A DNA stretch of 20,912 bases from DASRAJ01 sp039920305 (GCA_039920305.1 JBDSEA010000080.1:1-20912); one strand, 5' to 3'; numbered from the stretch's first letter, positions 1 to 8,724 are shown. Numbers and translations: made by a program. The notes: generated from the letters alone by a model not told the origin.

Positions 1-313
1 GTATCCCGGACAGTAATTTTTCAAAATCGGCTGAAACAAAGCGCTGAATATTATACGCGTCACCCCGGAACAAGCTCCGCAGGGCATCCCACCAGTCGAG
101 ATCTGTATCAAGCAGAACAGAATGAAAATCAGCAAGGTTCTGGTTTTCCTGCGGCATCTCATCAGGGGGGAAAAAATGCTTCTTGGTGTTGATTGCCGCA
201 ACAGTCACCTTTTGACCCGCTTCATAAAAACCGCGCGTTAATTGATGGATGGCAATCACTTCCCCGTCGCGAAGGGGATAGGGAAACTTTTTACAAACCT
301 GCAAAATCCTCAC
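1..313 (-). CDS. glycosyltransferase, family 4-like N-terminal part (partial)
   Basis: About 104 codons are visible before the window edge; the C-terminal part lies outside. The product starts MRILQVCKKFPYPLRDGE and continues with an IAIHQLTRGFYEAGQKVTV segment. This is the usual first Rossmann strand and glycine-containing donor loop of GT-B glycosyltransferases (GT4 type) that build surface polysaccharides; Bacteroidota members often begin MKILQ..KFPYPP.DGG. The start is GTG at 313-311, directly after an in-frame TGA, so no longer start exists, and the residues from there match the family N-terminus. A candidate -7 box lies at 333-340 on the same strand. Family identity is recognised from the N-terminal motif only; substrate and product cannot be told. 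Confidence 0.8.
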   Translation of the reverse strand, partial: MRILQVCKKFPYPLRDGEVIAIHQLTRGFYEAGQKVTVAAINTKKHFFPPDEMPQENQNLADFHSVLLDTDLDWWDALRSLFRGDAYNIQRFVSADFEKLLSGI

Positions 314-332
314 TCAATAAAATTTACACGGG

Positions 333-340
333 CAAATGTA
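333..340 (-). promoter_or_regulatory. candidate -7 promoter element for the glycosyltransferase gene
   Basis: On the minus strand this reads TACATTTG, an exact match to the Bacteroidota -7 consensus TAnnTTTG. It lies 19 bases before the GTG start, which would give a leader of roughly 12-16 nt. No convincing -33 TTTG is seen at the usual 17-23 base spacing, so this is suggestive only. Confidence 0.35.
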
Positions 341-550
341 CAAGATGAAAAAACGCGAATCGCTGATATTCCCTCATTAAGGCGGCGAAACTGACCGGCC
401 CCTGGCATGGGATAAATGGAAAAAATATTTGAATGCATGCTTATTTATTTCCTTTCCCCGCTTGTTAATCAAATGAGGCCAGTTGACCTGCACTGTTGAT
501 AAGAAACTTCATTCCTTGGATTGTGTGAGAGCATCATTTAAATAAAAAAG

Positions 551-558
551 TAAATTTG
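551..558 (+). promoter_or_regulatory. candidate -7 promoter element for the T9SS propeller gene
   Basis: The sequence TAAATTTG matches TAnnTTTG exactly and lies 30 bases before the ATG at 589. The nearest TTG upstream (521-523) is 27 bases away, too far for the normal spacing, so only the -7 half is supported. The rest of the 275-base gap (314-588) shows no RNA gene or clear hairpin. Confidence 0.3.
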
Positions 559-588
559 GCTATCATTCCACCACACTAAAAATTTACC

Positions 589-2268
589 ATGCAAAAATTT
601 ACCTCTAATTTTTTTAGTACTGTAATTATTATCAGTCTTACTATTCTTGCCTCGAATGCGCAGACTATTATATGGGCTAAAAATTACGGTGGAGGGAAAA
701 AAGATAAAGGAAGAGATATTGGTGTGGACTCTATCGGCAATTCTTATATAACCGGCTTCTTTACTGATTCAGTTATGTTTGACAATTTTACACTGAACAC
801 GGTGGGTGACACTACCGATGAGGATATTTTTGTGCTTAAGCTGGATGTTGATGGCAATGCGCTCTGGGCGCACAGCATGGGCAATGGTATATCAGAGCAC
901 AGTGATTTTCCTTTCGGATTTAGCGTTAACAGCAGTGGCTATTCAGTGATAACCGGTGACTGTGAAAACTATTTGTTAACTGATGACGGTATAAATATTC
1001 CGGGCATTGGCAATAAGGATATTTTTATTGCTTTATATGATCCACAGGGAAATCTGCAATGGGTTAAAGTAGGTGGTGGTGCGGGCATTGATAGGGGTAC
1101 CGGGGCTTTTATTGATGACGATGGTAAAATTTACTGCACAGGAAATACGGTAGGCAGCTTTAACATTTTCGGCGACTATGACTATGTCGACTCCACGCTT
1201 TCCCATCATGTTTATGTTGCGCAGTACGATCTCGACGGTGCACTGGAGTGGCAGCGGATTTATACTTCACAAACCAACTTTGAATCCCGTGATATCACTG
1301 CAGATACTGACAGCACTTTATATACCGGGGGGAATTTTTCCGATGTTATTTCACTGGATGATTCAACTTTTTCCGCTATCGGCTCTGAAGATGGATGGCT
1401 CTTAAAGCTGAATAAAAATGACGGTTCATTTAAATGGGCAAAAACTTTTGGATCGAATGATCCTGCATCCAATGAATCTGCTTACGCTATAGCCCTTGAT
1501 ACGTTTGGAAATTTCTATGTAACCACCGTTTTTAATAATGATATTTTATTTGATGGGAACATTACCAGTACCGGAGCTGAGCATAATATTGCGGTCGCCT
1601 GCTTCAATCCTGATGGAAATTACAGCTGGACCAATGTGATAAAAGGCGGGACAACCGGTAACTTCAGTGTCTTTTGTCTGGGATTGCTTGCCGAGGATTA
1701 TGTGATTCTAACGGGATGCTTTGCAGGTTCTGATACGGTGGGTACTGATGGAGGTATTGTAATCACTCCTTATGGGGATTCCACCTATTCTGATGCTTTC
1801 ATTGCCGCTTTTGACCCTGCTACCGGAACAGCTGCCTGGGCCACTCATATGGGGGGTGAAAGCACTGATGCAGGGTATGGAATCGCAGGCAATCATACAG
1901 GTACGGGTTATGCCGCAGGCAATTTCAGAATTGAAGGCACATTTGGACCTTTTGATCTGGTTTCTGATGGCATATCAGACGTGTATGTAATTAAGTTTTA
2001 TCAGGCTCTGGCATTGTCAACAACAGATTTATCAGGCAATACTGTCACTGCTTATCCGAATCCTACCAATGGAGAGTTCTCAGTGATGATCCCTGATGAA
2101 GCGAATTCATTAAAGATTATAAATGCTTTTGGCCAGATTGTGAGAGCTGAAAAAGTTGATGCGCTGAAAATGAAAATGATAAGCATGGAACAGTTTCTAC
2201 CGGGTGTTTACTTTCTTCAGTTCAGCAGCAAGGATGCTTCATACTTTGCAAAAGTGGTGAAGCAGTAG
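589..2268 (+). CDS. secreted seven-repeat beta-propeller protein with T9SS type A sorting domain
   Basis: This 559-residue protein has a Sec signal peptide (residues 1-24, hydrophobic core VIIISLTIL, probable cleavage ASNA|QT). Seven repeats of 62-70 residues follow, each with a short strand ending in a tryptophan (W29, 93, 158, 221, 283, 347, 417). Each repeat tends to follow the pattern D.F..L.D..G...WA...GG, then a D..GN.Y.TG.F segment. This resembles the SBBP-type beta-propeller repeats common in Bacteroidota surface proteins. Residues 488-559 form the C-terminal sorting domain: AYPNPTNGEF, KIINAFGQIV, PGVYFLQF and a basic end KVVKQ. By family knowledge the protein would cross the outer membrane by type IX secretion and be anchored or released. 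Binding partner or enzymatic role is unknown; no catalytic motif was seen. It is convergent with the next gene (44-base gap). Confidence 0.88.
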   Translation: MQKFTSNFFSTVIIISLTILASNAQTIIWAKNYGGGKKDKGRDIGVDSIGNSYITGFFTDSVMFDNFTLNTVGDTTDEDIFVLKLDVDGNALWAHSMGNGISEHSDFPFGFSVNSSGYSVITGDCENYLLTDDGINIPGIGNKDIFIALYDPQGNLQWVKVGGGAGIDRGTGAFIDDDGKIYCTGNTVGSFNIFGDYDYVDSTLSHHVYVAQYDLDGALEWQRIYTSQTNFESRDITADTDSTLYTGGNFSDVISLDDSTFSAIGSEDGWLLKLNKNDGSFKWAKTFGSNDPASNESAYAIALDTFGNFYVTTVFNNDILFDGNITSTGAEHNIAVACFNPDGNYSWTNVIKGGTTGNFSVFCLGLLAEDYVILTGCFAGSDTVGTDGGIVITPYGDSTYSDAFIAAFDPATGTAAWATHMGGESTDAGYGIAGNHTGTGYAAGNFRIEGTFGPFDLVSDGISDVYVIKFYQALALSTTDLSGNTVTAYPNPTNGEFSVMIPDEANSLKIINAFGQIVRAEKVDALKMKMISMEQFLPGVYFLQFSSKDASYFAKVVKQ

Positions 2269-2312
2269 TACTAATATCGCAGCATGGTTAATTGCCCTGC
2301 CTTCAGGCGAAA

Positions 2313-3146
2313 CTATGCAAGCTGTTGCTTCAGCATTGAAAAAACCTTTTCAGTGATCCTGGAAGAAAATATTACTGATTCAAATTGACTCACCGGTTTT
2401 ATTCCCACGCCTGTATTCGTAAGAAAAATTTCGTCCGCATTCTTAAGCTCTTCAGGTTCTATGGATTTCTCTTTAACAACAAAATCGTTTTGCCTCAAGA
2501 CGTGAATCAGGTTCCTGCGCATAATTCCATCTATGCCTCCGTCAGAAACCGGGCAAGAAAAAATATTACCTTTCTCAATCCAGAAAAGATTTGAAGAAAT
2601 AGCATCAGCAATTTTACCCTGTGCATTCAGCAGGATACAATCACCCAGGTTGTTTTCTTTCCTGAAGATTGCAGCCATCACATAGGGCAGGGCATTCATT
2701 GATTTGAAAAAAGAAATTGAAGAAAAATTTTTATTTATATCACGAAAAACTCCTAAATCACAAGGTGAATTCGTCCAGGCATAACCATAATCCATCGGTT
2801 GTACCTCAATAAAGAACTCAGCATTATTTTTTACAGGCTCATACAATCCGCCGCCATTTCTGAAGATACATATTCTTATCCTGGCATTGGCATTGAGGTT
2901 TTCACCATGAGCCAATTCAATAATCTGCTTGTGAAAATAAGGGTCGGTATAATTTTCAGGCACTTCAATTTTTAGCGCCTTCATGGCATGAAACATTCGC
3001 TCCATATGATCATGAAAAAATAAAATTTCGCCATCATGAATACGAATGTTTTCGATTAATCCATCACCATAATTGATTGCACGGTTAAGCCCGAAAATTG
3101 CTGAGCCGGCGGGAACCAGGTTTTCATTATAATTAATTAGTCGCAA
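2313..3146 (-). CDS. class IV PLP-dependent aminotransferase / aminodeoxychorismate lyase-like
   Basis: The 277-residue product has the fold-type IV layout. It opens INYNENLVPAG, then NRAINYGDGLIENIR (residues 21-35), HMERMFHAMKAL (47-58), a strand ARIRICIFRNGG, the presumed Schiff-base lysine K148 in SISFFKSMNALPYV, then GKIADAISSNLFWI (177-190) and ADEIFLTNTGVGI (237-249). Enzymes of this group are branched-chain or D-amino-acid aminotransferases or PabC (4-amino-4-deoxychorismate lyase); the short length and the K-S/T-x-N-x-L-P pattern favour a PabC-like or small aminotransferase role, unproven. The position that normally holds the PLP-N1-binding glutamate appears to be D181. The only possible start is TTG at 3146, right after an in-frame TGA; no ATG occurs before residue 48. 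The 177 bases between it and the EF-G gene upstream hold no clear gene or terminator. Confidence 0.85.
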   Translation of the reverse strand: MRLINYNENLVPAGSAIFGLNRAINYGDGLIENIRIHDGEILFFHDHMERMFHAMKALKIEVPENYTDPYFHKQIIELAHGENLNANARIRICIFRNGGGLYEPVKNNAEFFIEVQPMDYGYAWTNSPCDLGVFRDINKNFSSISFFKSMNALPYVMAAIFRKENNLGDCILLNAQGKIADAISSNLFWIEKGNIFSCPVSDGGIDGIMRRNLIHVLRQNDFVVKEKSIEPEELKNADEIFLTNTGVGIKPVSQFESVIFSSRITEKVFSMLKQQLA

Positions 3147-3323
3147 TCAGCAGTGGTTATGAATGAACCTTTTTTTTTAACCCCGTTCGATGGGAATGAA
3201 TACGCTTTAAGCAATCCTCTGGTGAATGTAAACCGGGGATGAACTGTGAAGGAATATCCGGACAAGCACCGGAATAAAATATCTAATGATCCTGGCGGAC
3301 TGTAATATGAAAAATGGATAATG

Positions 3324-5456
3324 TTAAGCTTCTTCTCTCGCATGCTTTTGATACTCCTCAGCCAGCTTCTTTTGAATTTCTGCCGGTACCAGCTGATACT
3401 CTGCAAACTGGAGCTTAAAGCTCGCCTTGCCCTGAGTTATTGATCTGAGGGTGTTGGAATATTTATCAAGCTCAGAGAGGGGTGCCCGTGCCTTGATCAC
3501 CTGGTATGTTCCCTTAGAATCCATGCCCGTAATAATAGCCCTTCGGGTATTCAGATCACCCATCACCTCACCCATTTGCTCCTTAGGAACAAGAACCTCA
3601 ATATCATAGACTGGTTCCAGAACTTTTGGATCAGCCTGCCTGAAGCATTCCTTAAATGCCATAGTACCCGCTATCTTAAACGCCGTATCATTTGAATCTA
3701 CAGGGTGCATTTTTCCATCGTAGATATATACATTGATGTCACGAACGTGTGATCCGGTGGTAGGGCCTTCCGACATTTTATCCATCACTCCCTTTAATAT
3801 AGAAGGAAGGAAACGGGTATCAATTGCTCCACCTACAATGCAGTTATGATACATTAGCTTGCCACCCCAGTCAAGGTCAATTTCTTCCTTACCCCGTAAA
3901 GTCAGATCCCCCGGAATTTTATAGCCTTCCCGGTAAGGCTCTATCATCATTGCCACCTCGCCAAACTGGCCTGCGCCCCCGGATTGTTTTTTGTGCCGGT
4001 AAGTCGTTCTCGCTTCCTTCCTGATTGTTTCACGATACGGGATTTTCATTTTCTCAAATTCCACCTGCATCTTATATATTTGTTCGAGGCGCCATTTGGT
4101 TGCCTGCAGATGCAATTCACCCTGTCCGTGTAGCAGTACTTGTTTCAGCTCACGGGAGTATTCAATCAGCAAGGTTGGATCTTCCCGGTGAATATCCGAG
4201 AGCACAGTGCTGATCTTCTCATCATCATTTTTATTTTTAGCCACAATGGCAACACTGATGCGTGGATCAGGAAATTTAATAGGTGTAATTTTTACTTCAT
4301 TTCCCTTGCCGTAAAGCGTTTGATTTGTCTGGCTATTCTTTAACTTTAATGTTGCACCCAGGTCACCGGCAACAAACTTATTAACGGTATTCCTGTTTTT
4401 GCCGTCCACGATAAAAAGCTGGTTGATTCGTTCAGCAGAATGGTTATCAGCATTCATTAAATCTATGCCCTGAGTAAGCTCACCGGATATTACTTTGAAC
4501 AGCGAAAGATTGCCAAGATGAGGCTCAATAAGCGATTTATAAATAAAGAGCACCGGCTGACCTTTTGCATCGCAGGGAATCTCTTTTCCGGTATCTGTTT
4601 TTTCCGGGGGCATTTCTGAAGCGGAAGGTGCTACATTGTCAATAAAGCCCATTAACCTTCCGGTACCCATATCTGTTTTTGCAGACATGCAGAACACCGG
4701 AAACACCTGGTGATTCATCATACCCTGCTTGATTCCTTTTCTTAACTCATCCTCATCAAGCGATCCCTTCTCAAAATATAATTCCATCAGCTTCTCATCA
4801 TTCTCAGCCGCTATTTCTACAAGCTGATTGTGCAGTTCCTCTGCTTTCCCCTTTTCTGAATCAGGTATTGGTAGTTTTTCCGGCTTGCCACCCCCGGCTC
4901 CGAATTGATACATCGTCATCCTGAGTAAATCAATGATGGCATTAAAATCAGGGCCTTCTTTTAACGGATACTGCATCAGGGTTATAGCCTTTCCGAACCT
5001 TTTTCTTGCCTGCTCAATGGTATCATCAAAATTTGATTTTTCATGATCCACCTGGTTGACGGCAAAAATTACCGGCTTTTGATATTCATCAACATAATTC
5101 CAGATCAGCTCTGTTCCTACTTCCACACCATGCTGTGAATTCAGCACCATCACACCGGTATCTGCAACTCTTATTGCGGCAATCACCTCCCCGATAAAAT
5201 CATCCAGCCCCGGCGTGTCAATGATGTTGATCTTGTAATCCTTCCATTCGGTATGCAATTGCGTAGCATACACTGAATTACCCCGTTCCTGCTCAATCTC
5301 ATGGTAATCAGAAACGGTGTTGCCTTCTTCCACACTCCCGCGGCGGTTAATTAGACCGGCTTCAAACATCATTGTTTCTGCAAGTGTGGTTTTCCCCGAT
5401 TTGGAACTTCCAAGCAGTACAATGTTTTTAATATGCTTATCATCGTAAACTTTCAT
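3324..5456 (-). CDS. elongation factor G-like GTPase paralogue (EF-G2 type)
   Basis: The 710-residue protein has the full EF-G domain order: GTP-binding domain, domain II, domain III, a domain IV beginning near RETIRKEARTTYRHKKQSGG with GAGQFGEV, and a C-terminal domain V (EVLVPKEQMGEVMGDLNTRR). It differs from canonical EF-G in the GTPase motifs: P-loop GSSKSGKTT (16-24) instead of AHIDAGKTT, switch I ERGNSV (57-62) instead of ERGITI, G3 DTPGLDDF (80-87) instead of DTPGHVDF, and G4 NQVD (134-137) instead of NKMD. The switch II histidine that activates the hydrolytic water is thus Leu84. Such paralogues exist in many bacteria beside normal fusA; in Bacteroides thetaiotaomicron one (EF-G2) is reported to translocate without GTP hydrolysis and to matter under carbon starvation. 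Whether this is an orthologue is inference. ATG start at 5456, with a 173-base intergenic region shared with the divergent kinase gene. Confidence 0.9.
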   Translation of the reverse strand: MKVYDDKHIKNIVLLGSSKSGKTTLAETMMFEAGLINRRGSVEEGNTVSDYHEIEQERGNSVYATQLHTEWKDYKINIIDTPGLDDFIGEVIAAIRVADTGVMVLNSQHGVEVGTELIWNYVDEYQKPVIFAVNQVDHEKSNFDDTIEQARKRFGKAITLMQYPLKEGPDFNAIIDLLRMTMYQFGAGGGKPEKLPIPDSEKGKAEELHNQLVEIAAENDEKLMELYFEKGSLDEDELRKGIKQGMMNHQVFPVFCMSAKTDMGTGRLMGFIDNVAPSASEMPPEKTDTGKEIPCDAKGQPVLFIYKSLIEPHLGNLSLFKVISGELTQGIDLMNADNHSAERINQLFIVDGKNRNTVNKFVAGDLGATLKLKNSQTNQTLYGKGNEVKITPIKFPDPRISVAIVAKNKNDDEKISTVLSDIHREDPTLLIEYSRELKQVLLHGQGELHLQATKWRLEQIYKMQVEFEKMKIPYRETIRKEARTTYRHKKQSGGAGQFGEVAMMIEPYREGYKIPGDLTLRGKEEIDLDWGGKLMYHNCIVGGAIDTRFLPSILKGVMDKMSEGPTTGSHVRDINVYIYDGKMHPVDSNDTAFKIAGTMAFKECFRQADPKVLEPVYDIEVLVPKEQMGEVMGDLNTRRAIITGMDSKGTYQVIKARAPLSELDKYSNTLRSITQGKASFKLQFAEYQLVPAEIQKKLAEEYQKHAREEA

Positions 5457-5629
5457 TTGCTCATTATTTTATGTCAGATAAGATTTAATCTCATGCTTAT
5501 AATCGTTCGGGTTAAATATAGAAAAGAATGAAACAAAGCCAGGCTTCAGGATATCAGCTTCTTGTAACTCTATAGAATCTGAATTTTTTATCTTTAAGCG
5601 TTGGTTTCCATCACCGGTAAATTCATTTA

Positions 5630-8599
5630 ATGGTTCCGTCCCCGTCTATATTAAATAACTCTGTTCACAAGCAGATTTTTGAGCTGTTGCCGGAAGCAAT
5701 ATTGGTTGAGGATAACTTTTTCAGGGTCCTGATGGTAAATAAAAGCTTTAGTGACCTTACTGGTTATACAGAAGAAGATTTACTAATTAATGGAATTCAG
5801 ATTCTTATTCCCGGTGAATCAGCAGGTGTTTTTGATCAGAAGCGCAATGACTGCAATTACGGGAAATCCGGTGAGTTTGAAACATTTGTAACCAGAAAAA
5901 ATCATTCGCTTTTTCTGGGCCTGTTTAAGTTAACCCCTCTCGCTGATGATGAAGGTGAGTTAACAGGCAGAATTCTTTCACTTTATAATATTACTGAATC
6001 CACTCAGCAACTAGAAGCCATAAAGGAAAGTGATGAGTGGCTTCGGTTTCTCATGCAAAGTATGACTGAAGGAATAGTGATTCACGAAAACGGAATTATT
6101 ACCGATGTGAATGATGCGGTATTACGCATGTTCGGATACCGCTACAATGAACTGGTGGGTAAGCCTGTTTACACTTTTACTACAGTAAAAGAGCATCAAA
6201 GTATGCGTGAGCACTCCAGGCAGAAAATGCTCTTTCACGGAGAGCGGGAAATTATTAATAAGGAGGGAAACATTCGTCATGCGGAAATTAATAGTAAATC
6301 GGTGGTTTTCAAAGGACGGGATTTACGGGTTCTTACCGTAAAAGATGTAACCGAATTACGTGAGAAGAAGATCGAAGAAAAGCGGCTTAGTTCAATTGTA
6401 GAGATTAGCCCTTTCTTAGTGGCAATGATGGATGCGGGAGGGCTCCGCTATATGAACAGCGCGGGCAGAACCATGCTGGGTTACGGGGCAGAGGAAGACA
6501 TCAGCTTTCTTGGAGTAAAGGATTTGATGTCCGAAGCTTCAGCGCAATTTATTATCGAAGAGGCAATGCCGGCAGCAGTAACCGCCGGCATGTGGCAGGG
6601 GCAAACCACATTCAGAAGAAAAGACGGGAGTGAATTCACAGCTTCGCAGATCATTATTGCCCATACGAATGAAAGGGGTGAGGTGAATTTTTATTCATCT
6701 CTCGCAAGCGATATTTCTGACAGGTTAAAATCCGAGCAGGTGCTTCAGGAAAGCCAGGAGAGGCTCCGGTACTTTATGGAAGAAAGTCTGGAAGCAATTA
6801 TCATTCACGAAGAAGGAATTGTTATTGACTTTAATACTGCGGCCTATAAAATGTTTGGCTATGAAGCGGATGAGCTCAGCGGAAATAATATGCTGTCATT
6901 GTATGACACTTCTTTCGATCAGGAAATTAAAGAGCAGGCTGCAAGCAGGAACACGATGGTGCGTGAATGGACGGGAGTAAAAAAAGATGGCAGCAGGTTC
7001 GACATTGAAGTGTATTCCCGGTTTCATATTTATAATTACAAGGATGTGTGCGTGGTAAGCATACTTGATATTTCTGCCCGCAAGAAAGCTGAGCGTGCCT
7101 TACGCAGCAGCCAGCTGATGCTAAATGCCGCCGTAGAAAGTACCCATGTCGGAATATGGGAATGGAATCTGATTACTGATCAGCTGACGGTTAATGATAC
7201 ATGGAAAAAAATTCACGAGCTTGACCTCACTGATGTCCCTTCTTCCTTTGAGGAATGGAAAAAAATAGTGGTGGAAGAAGATCTTCCGCTGCTGCTTGAA
7301 GATTTGAAAAATCATCTTTACGGATTAACTCCTATTTACCATCACATCCATCGCGTGATGCCTTTCAGGGAAAAAGTATTGGTGATGGAATCAAAGGGTA
7401 AGCTGGTGCGGAATGAAAACAATCTGCTCGAGCGTATTGTAGGAACCACTATTGATATCACTGAGCGGCAGAAGATGGAAGATGCGTTGCGTAAAAGCCA
7501 GGCACAGCTTTCTGCACTGATTGAAAACCGGGAAGAGGCCATCTGGTCAGTAGATACTGAAAAACGCATTGTTAATTATAACAAGCAATTCGCCGAGGTT
7601 TTTGAATCCATGTTTGGCATCAGACTAAGAAATGGAGATATCATCACCGAAGTACTTGGAGAGGATATGAAAAAGAAATGGATTTCCCGATATGATGTTT
7701 GCATTAAGGGTGAATCACTTAAATTTATTGAGCCATTCATCATTGATGGAAGAGAAATTTTCGTAGAGTTCACTGCCAATCCGATCCGTATGAAAGATGA
7801 ACAGGTGATCGGTGTTTCAGTACTTGGAAGAAACATTACGCAGCAAATTGAATTTGAGCAATCTCTCAAAGAGGCAAAAGAATTTGCGGAGGAAGCAAAC
7901 CATGCCAAGAGCCAGTTTCTTGCCAACATCAGCCATGAGATTCGGACTCCGATGAATGGAATTATTGGATTTACTGACCTGCTTTTACAATCGAAGATAA
8001 GTGTGCGTCAAAAGGAGTACCTGGAAATAGTCTATTACTCGGGTGAAACTTTATTGAACCTGATCAATGAGCTGCTCGACATATCAAAAATTGAATCAGG
8101 AAAGCTTTTTTTAATTCATCGCGAATTCAATCTGCAAAAATTGCTTTACGAAATAGTTCGCTCGTTTAAGTCAAGGGCCATGGAGCAAAAATTGAAATTA
8201 TCTGCTTCGGTAGAAAAAGGCATTCCTAAAATCCTGGTTGGTGATGAAATGCGCTTGCAGCAAATATTTATAAACCTGATTGGGAACGCACTCAAATTTT
8301 CAGAGCAGGGTCAGATTTCTGCAGGTGTCAGTATCAAAGAAAAGCATAAAGACCATCTTATTTTACTGGCTGAAATTGTGGATCAGGGTATCGGTATTTC
8401 AAAAGATAAGCATGAAAAAATCTTCGAGCCATTTAATCAGATTGGCGATCCTCTAACAACAAAATACCGGGGTACAGGACTAGGTCTTTCTATTGCAAGG
8501 CACCTCGTGGAAATGATGAGCGGCAAATTAGGTGTGGACAGTGAGCCCGGAAAAGGGAGCAAATTTTATTTCACCTTTAAATTGCAGCTGCCTTTATAA
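5630..8599 (+). CDS. soluble multi-PAS sensor histidine kinase
   Basis: The 989-residue protein has no signal peptide or membrane span, so it is probably cytoplasmic. About six PAS modules follow one another, starting near residues 9, 128, 253, 376, 495 and 625. Each is recognised by a pattern such as GI..DVNDAVLRMFGYRYNELVG and most end in a D[IV][ST][ED]R-like PAC end (DISDRLK, DISARKK, DITERQK). The kinase core follows: HisKA with FLANISHEIRTPMNG (phospho-acceptor His769), then HATPase with N-box NLIGNALKFS, G1 VDQGIGIS and TKYRGTGLGLSIA. The protein stops after the ATPase domain; no receiver or HPt domain is attached and no response regulator is adjacent. Signal and partner are unknown. 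It ends just upstream of the thiamine promoter, but no link to thiamine is shown. ATG start at 5630; TATCTTTA at 5589-5596 is a 7/8 match to the -7 consensus. Confidence 0.92.
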   Translation: MVPSPSILNNSVHKQIFELLPEAILVEDNFFRVLMVNKSFSDLTGYTEEDLLINGIQILIPGESAGVFDQKRNDCNYGKSGEFETFVTRKNHSLFLGLFKLTPLADDEGELTGRILSLYNITESTQQLEAIKESDEWLRFLMQSMTEGIVIHENGIITDVNDAVLRMFGYRYNELVGKPVYTFTTVKEHQSMREHSRQKMLFHGEREIINKEGNIRHAEINSKSVVFKGRDLRVLTVKDVTELREKKIEEKRLSSIVEISPFLVAMMDAGGLRYMNSAGRTMLGYGAEEDISFLGVKDLMSEASAQFIIEEAMPAAVTAGMWQGQTTFRRKDGSEFTASQIIIAHTNERGEVNFYSSLASDISDRLKSEQVLQESQERLRYFMEESLEAIIIHEEGIVIDFNTAAYKMFGYEADELSGNNMLSLYDTSFDQEIKEQAASRNTMVREWTGVKKDGSRFDIEVYSRFHIYNYKDVCVVSILDISARKKAERALRSSQLMLNAAVESTHVGIWEWNLITDQLTVNDTWKKIHELDLTDVPSSFEEWKKIVVEEDLPLLLEDLKNHLYGLTPIYHHIHRVMPFREKVLVMESKGKLVRNENNLLERIVGTTIDITERQKMEDALRKSQAQLSALIENREEAIWSVDTEKRIVNYNKQFAEVFESMFGIRLRNGDIITEVLGEDMKKKWISRYDVCIKGESLKFIEPFIIDGREIFVEFTANPIRMKDEQVIGVSVLGRNITQQIEFEQSLKEAKEFAEEANHAKSQFLANISHEIRTPMNGIIGFTDLLLQSKISVRQKEYLEIVYYSGETLLNLINELLDISKIESGKLFLIHREFNLQKLLYEIVRSFKSRAMEQKLKLSASVEKGIPKILVGDEMRLQQIFINLIGNALKFSEQGQISAGVSIKEKHKDHLILLAEIVDQGIGISKDKHEKIFEPFNQIGDPLTTKYRGTGLGLSIARHLVEMMSGKLGVDSEPGKGSKFYFTFKLQLPL

Positions 8600-8605
8600 A
8601 TATTT

Positions 8606-8634
8606 TTTGTCTCCCATGTTTTAATATAATTTCG
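8606..8634 (+). promoter_or_regulatory. probable promoter of the thiamine operon
   Basis: TTTG at 8606-8609 is followed after 17 bases by TAATTTCG at 8627-8634, a 7/8 match to TAnnTTTG. The order and spacing fit the Bacteroidota -33/-7 promoter. Transcription would then begin about 8638-8641, a few bases before the first pairing helix of the TPP aptamer at 8643. The independent position of the aptamer makes this the best-supported promoter in the window. Confidence 0.6.
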
Positions 8635-8642
8635 TAGCGAGA

Positions 8643-8724
8643 GCTTTAGGGGTGTCCGGGTAATAGCCGGACTGAGATCAAACCCTCAAAACCTGATCAG
8701 GGTAATTCCTGCGAAGGGAAAAGT
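8643..8724 (+). promoter_or_regulatory. TPP riboswitch aptamer (THI element)
   Basis: The conserved THI-box segments are all present in order: GGGGTG (8649-8654), CTGAGA (8672-8677), ACCTGATC (8691-8698), GGTAAT (8701-8706) and GCGAAGGGAA (8711-8720). Helices can be drawn: P1 GCTTT 8643-8647 with AAAGT 8720-8724 (one G-U); P2 GGGT 8650-8653 with ACCC 8682-8685; P3 TCCGG 8655-8659 with CCGGA 8667-8671; P5 CAGG 8698-8701 with CCTG 8708-8711. It sits upstream of thiS, the first gene of the thiamine operon, so TPP binding should repress the whole set. Whether control is by transcription or translation cannot be read with certainty. Confidence 0.96.

Noticed and set aside
2269..2312. Bidirectional terminator between the convergent propeller and aminotransferase genes
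   Set aside because: Only a 4-bp hairpin (CCTG-CCTT-CAGG) was found and no T-run follows on either strand.
3137..3406. 89-codon minus-strand frame between the aminotransferase and EF-G genes
   Set aside because: Its first third is the EF-G C-terminus read in another frame and the rest resembles no family; it also runs over the aminotransferase start.
5513..5520. -7 box for the EF-G paralogue (TATATTTA on the minus strand)
   Set aside because: It differs from TAnnTTTG in the last base and the nearest TTTG lies only 13 bases upstream, outside the usual spacing.
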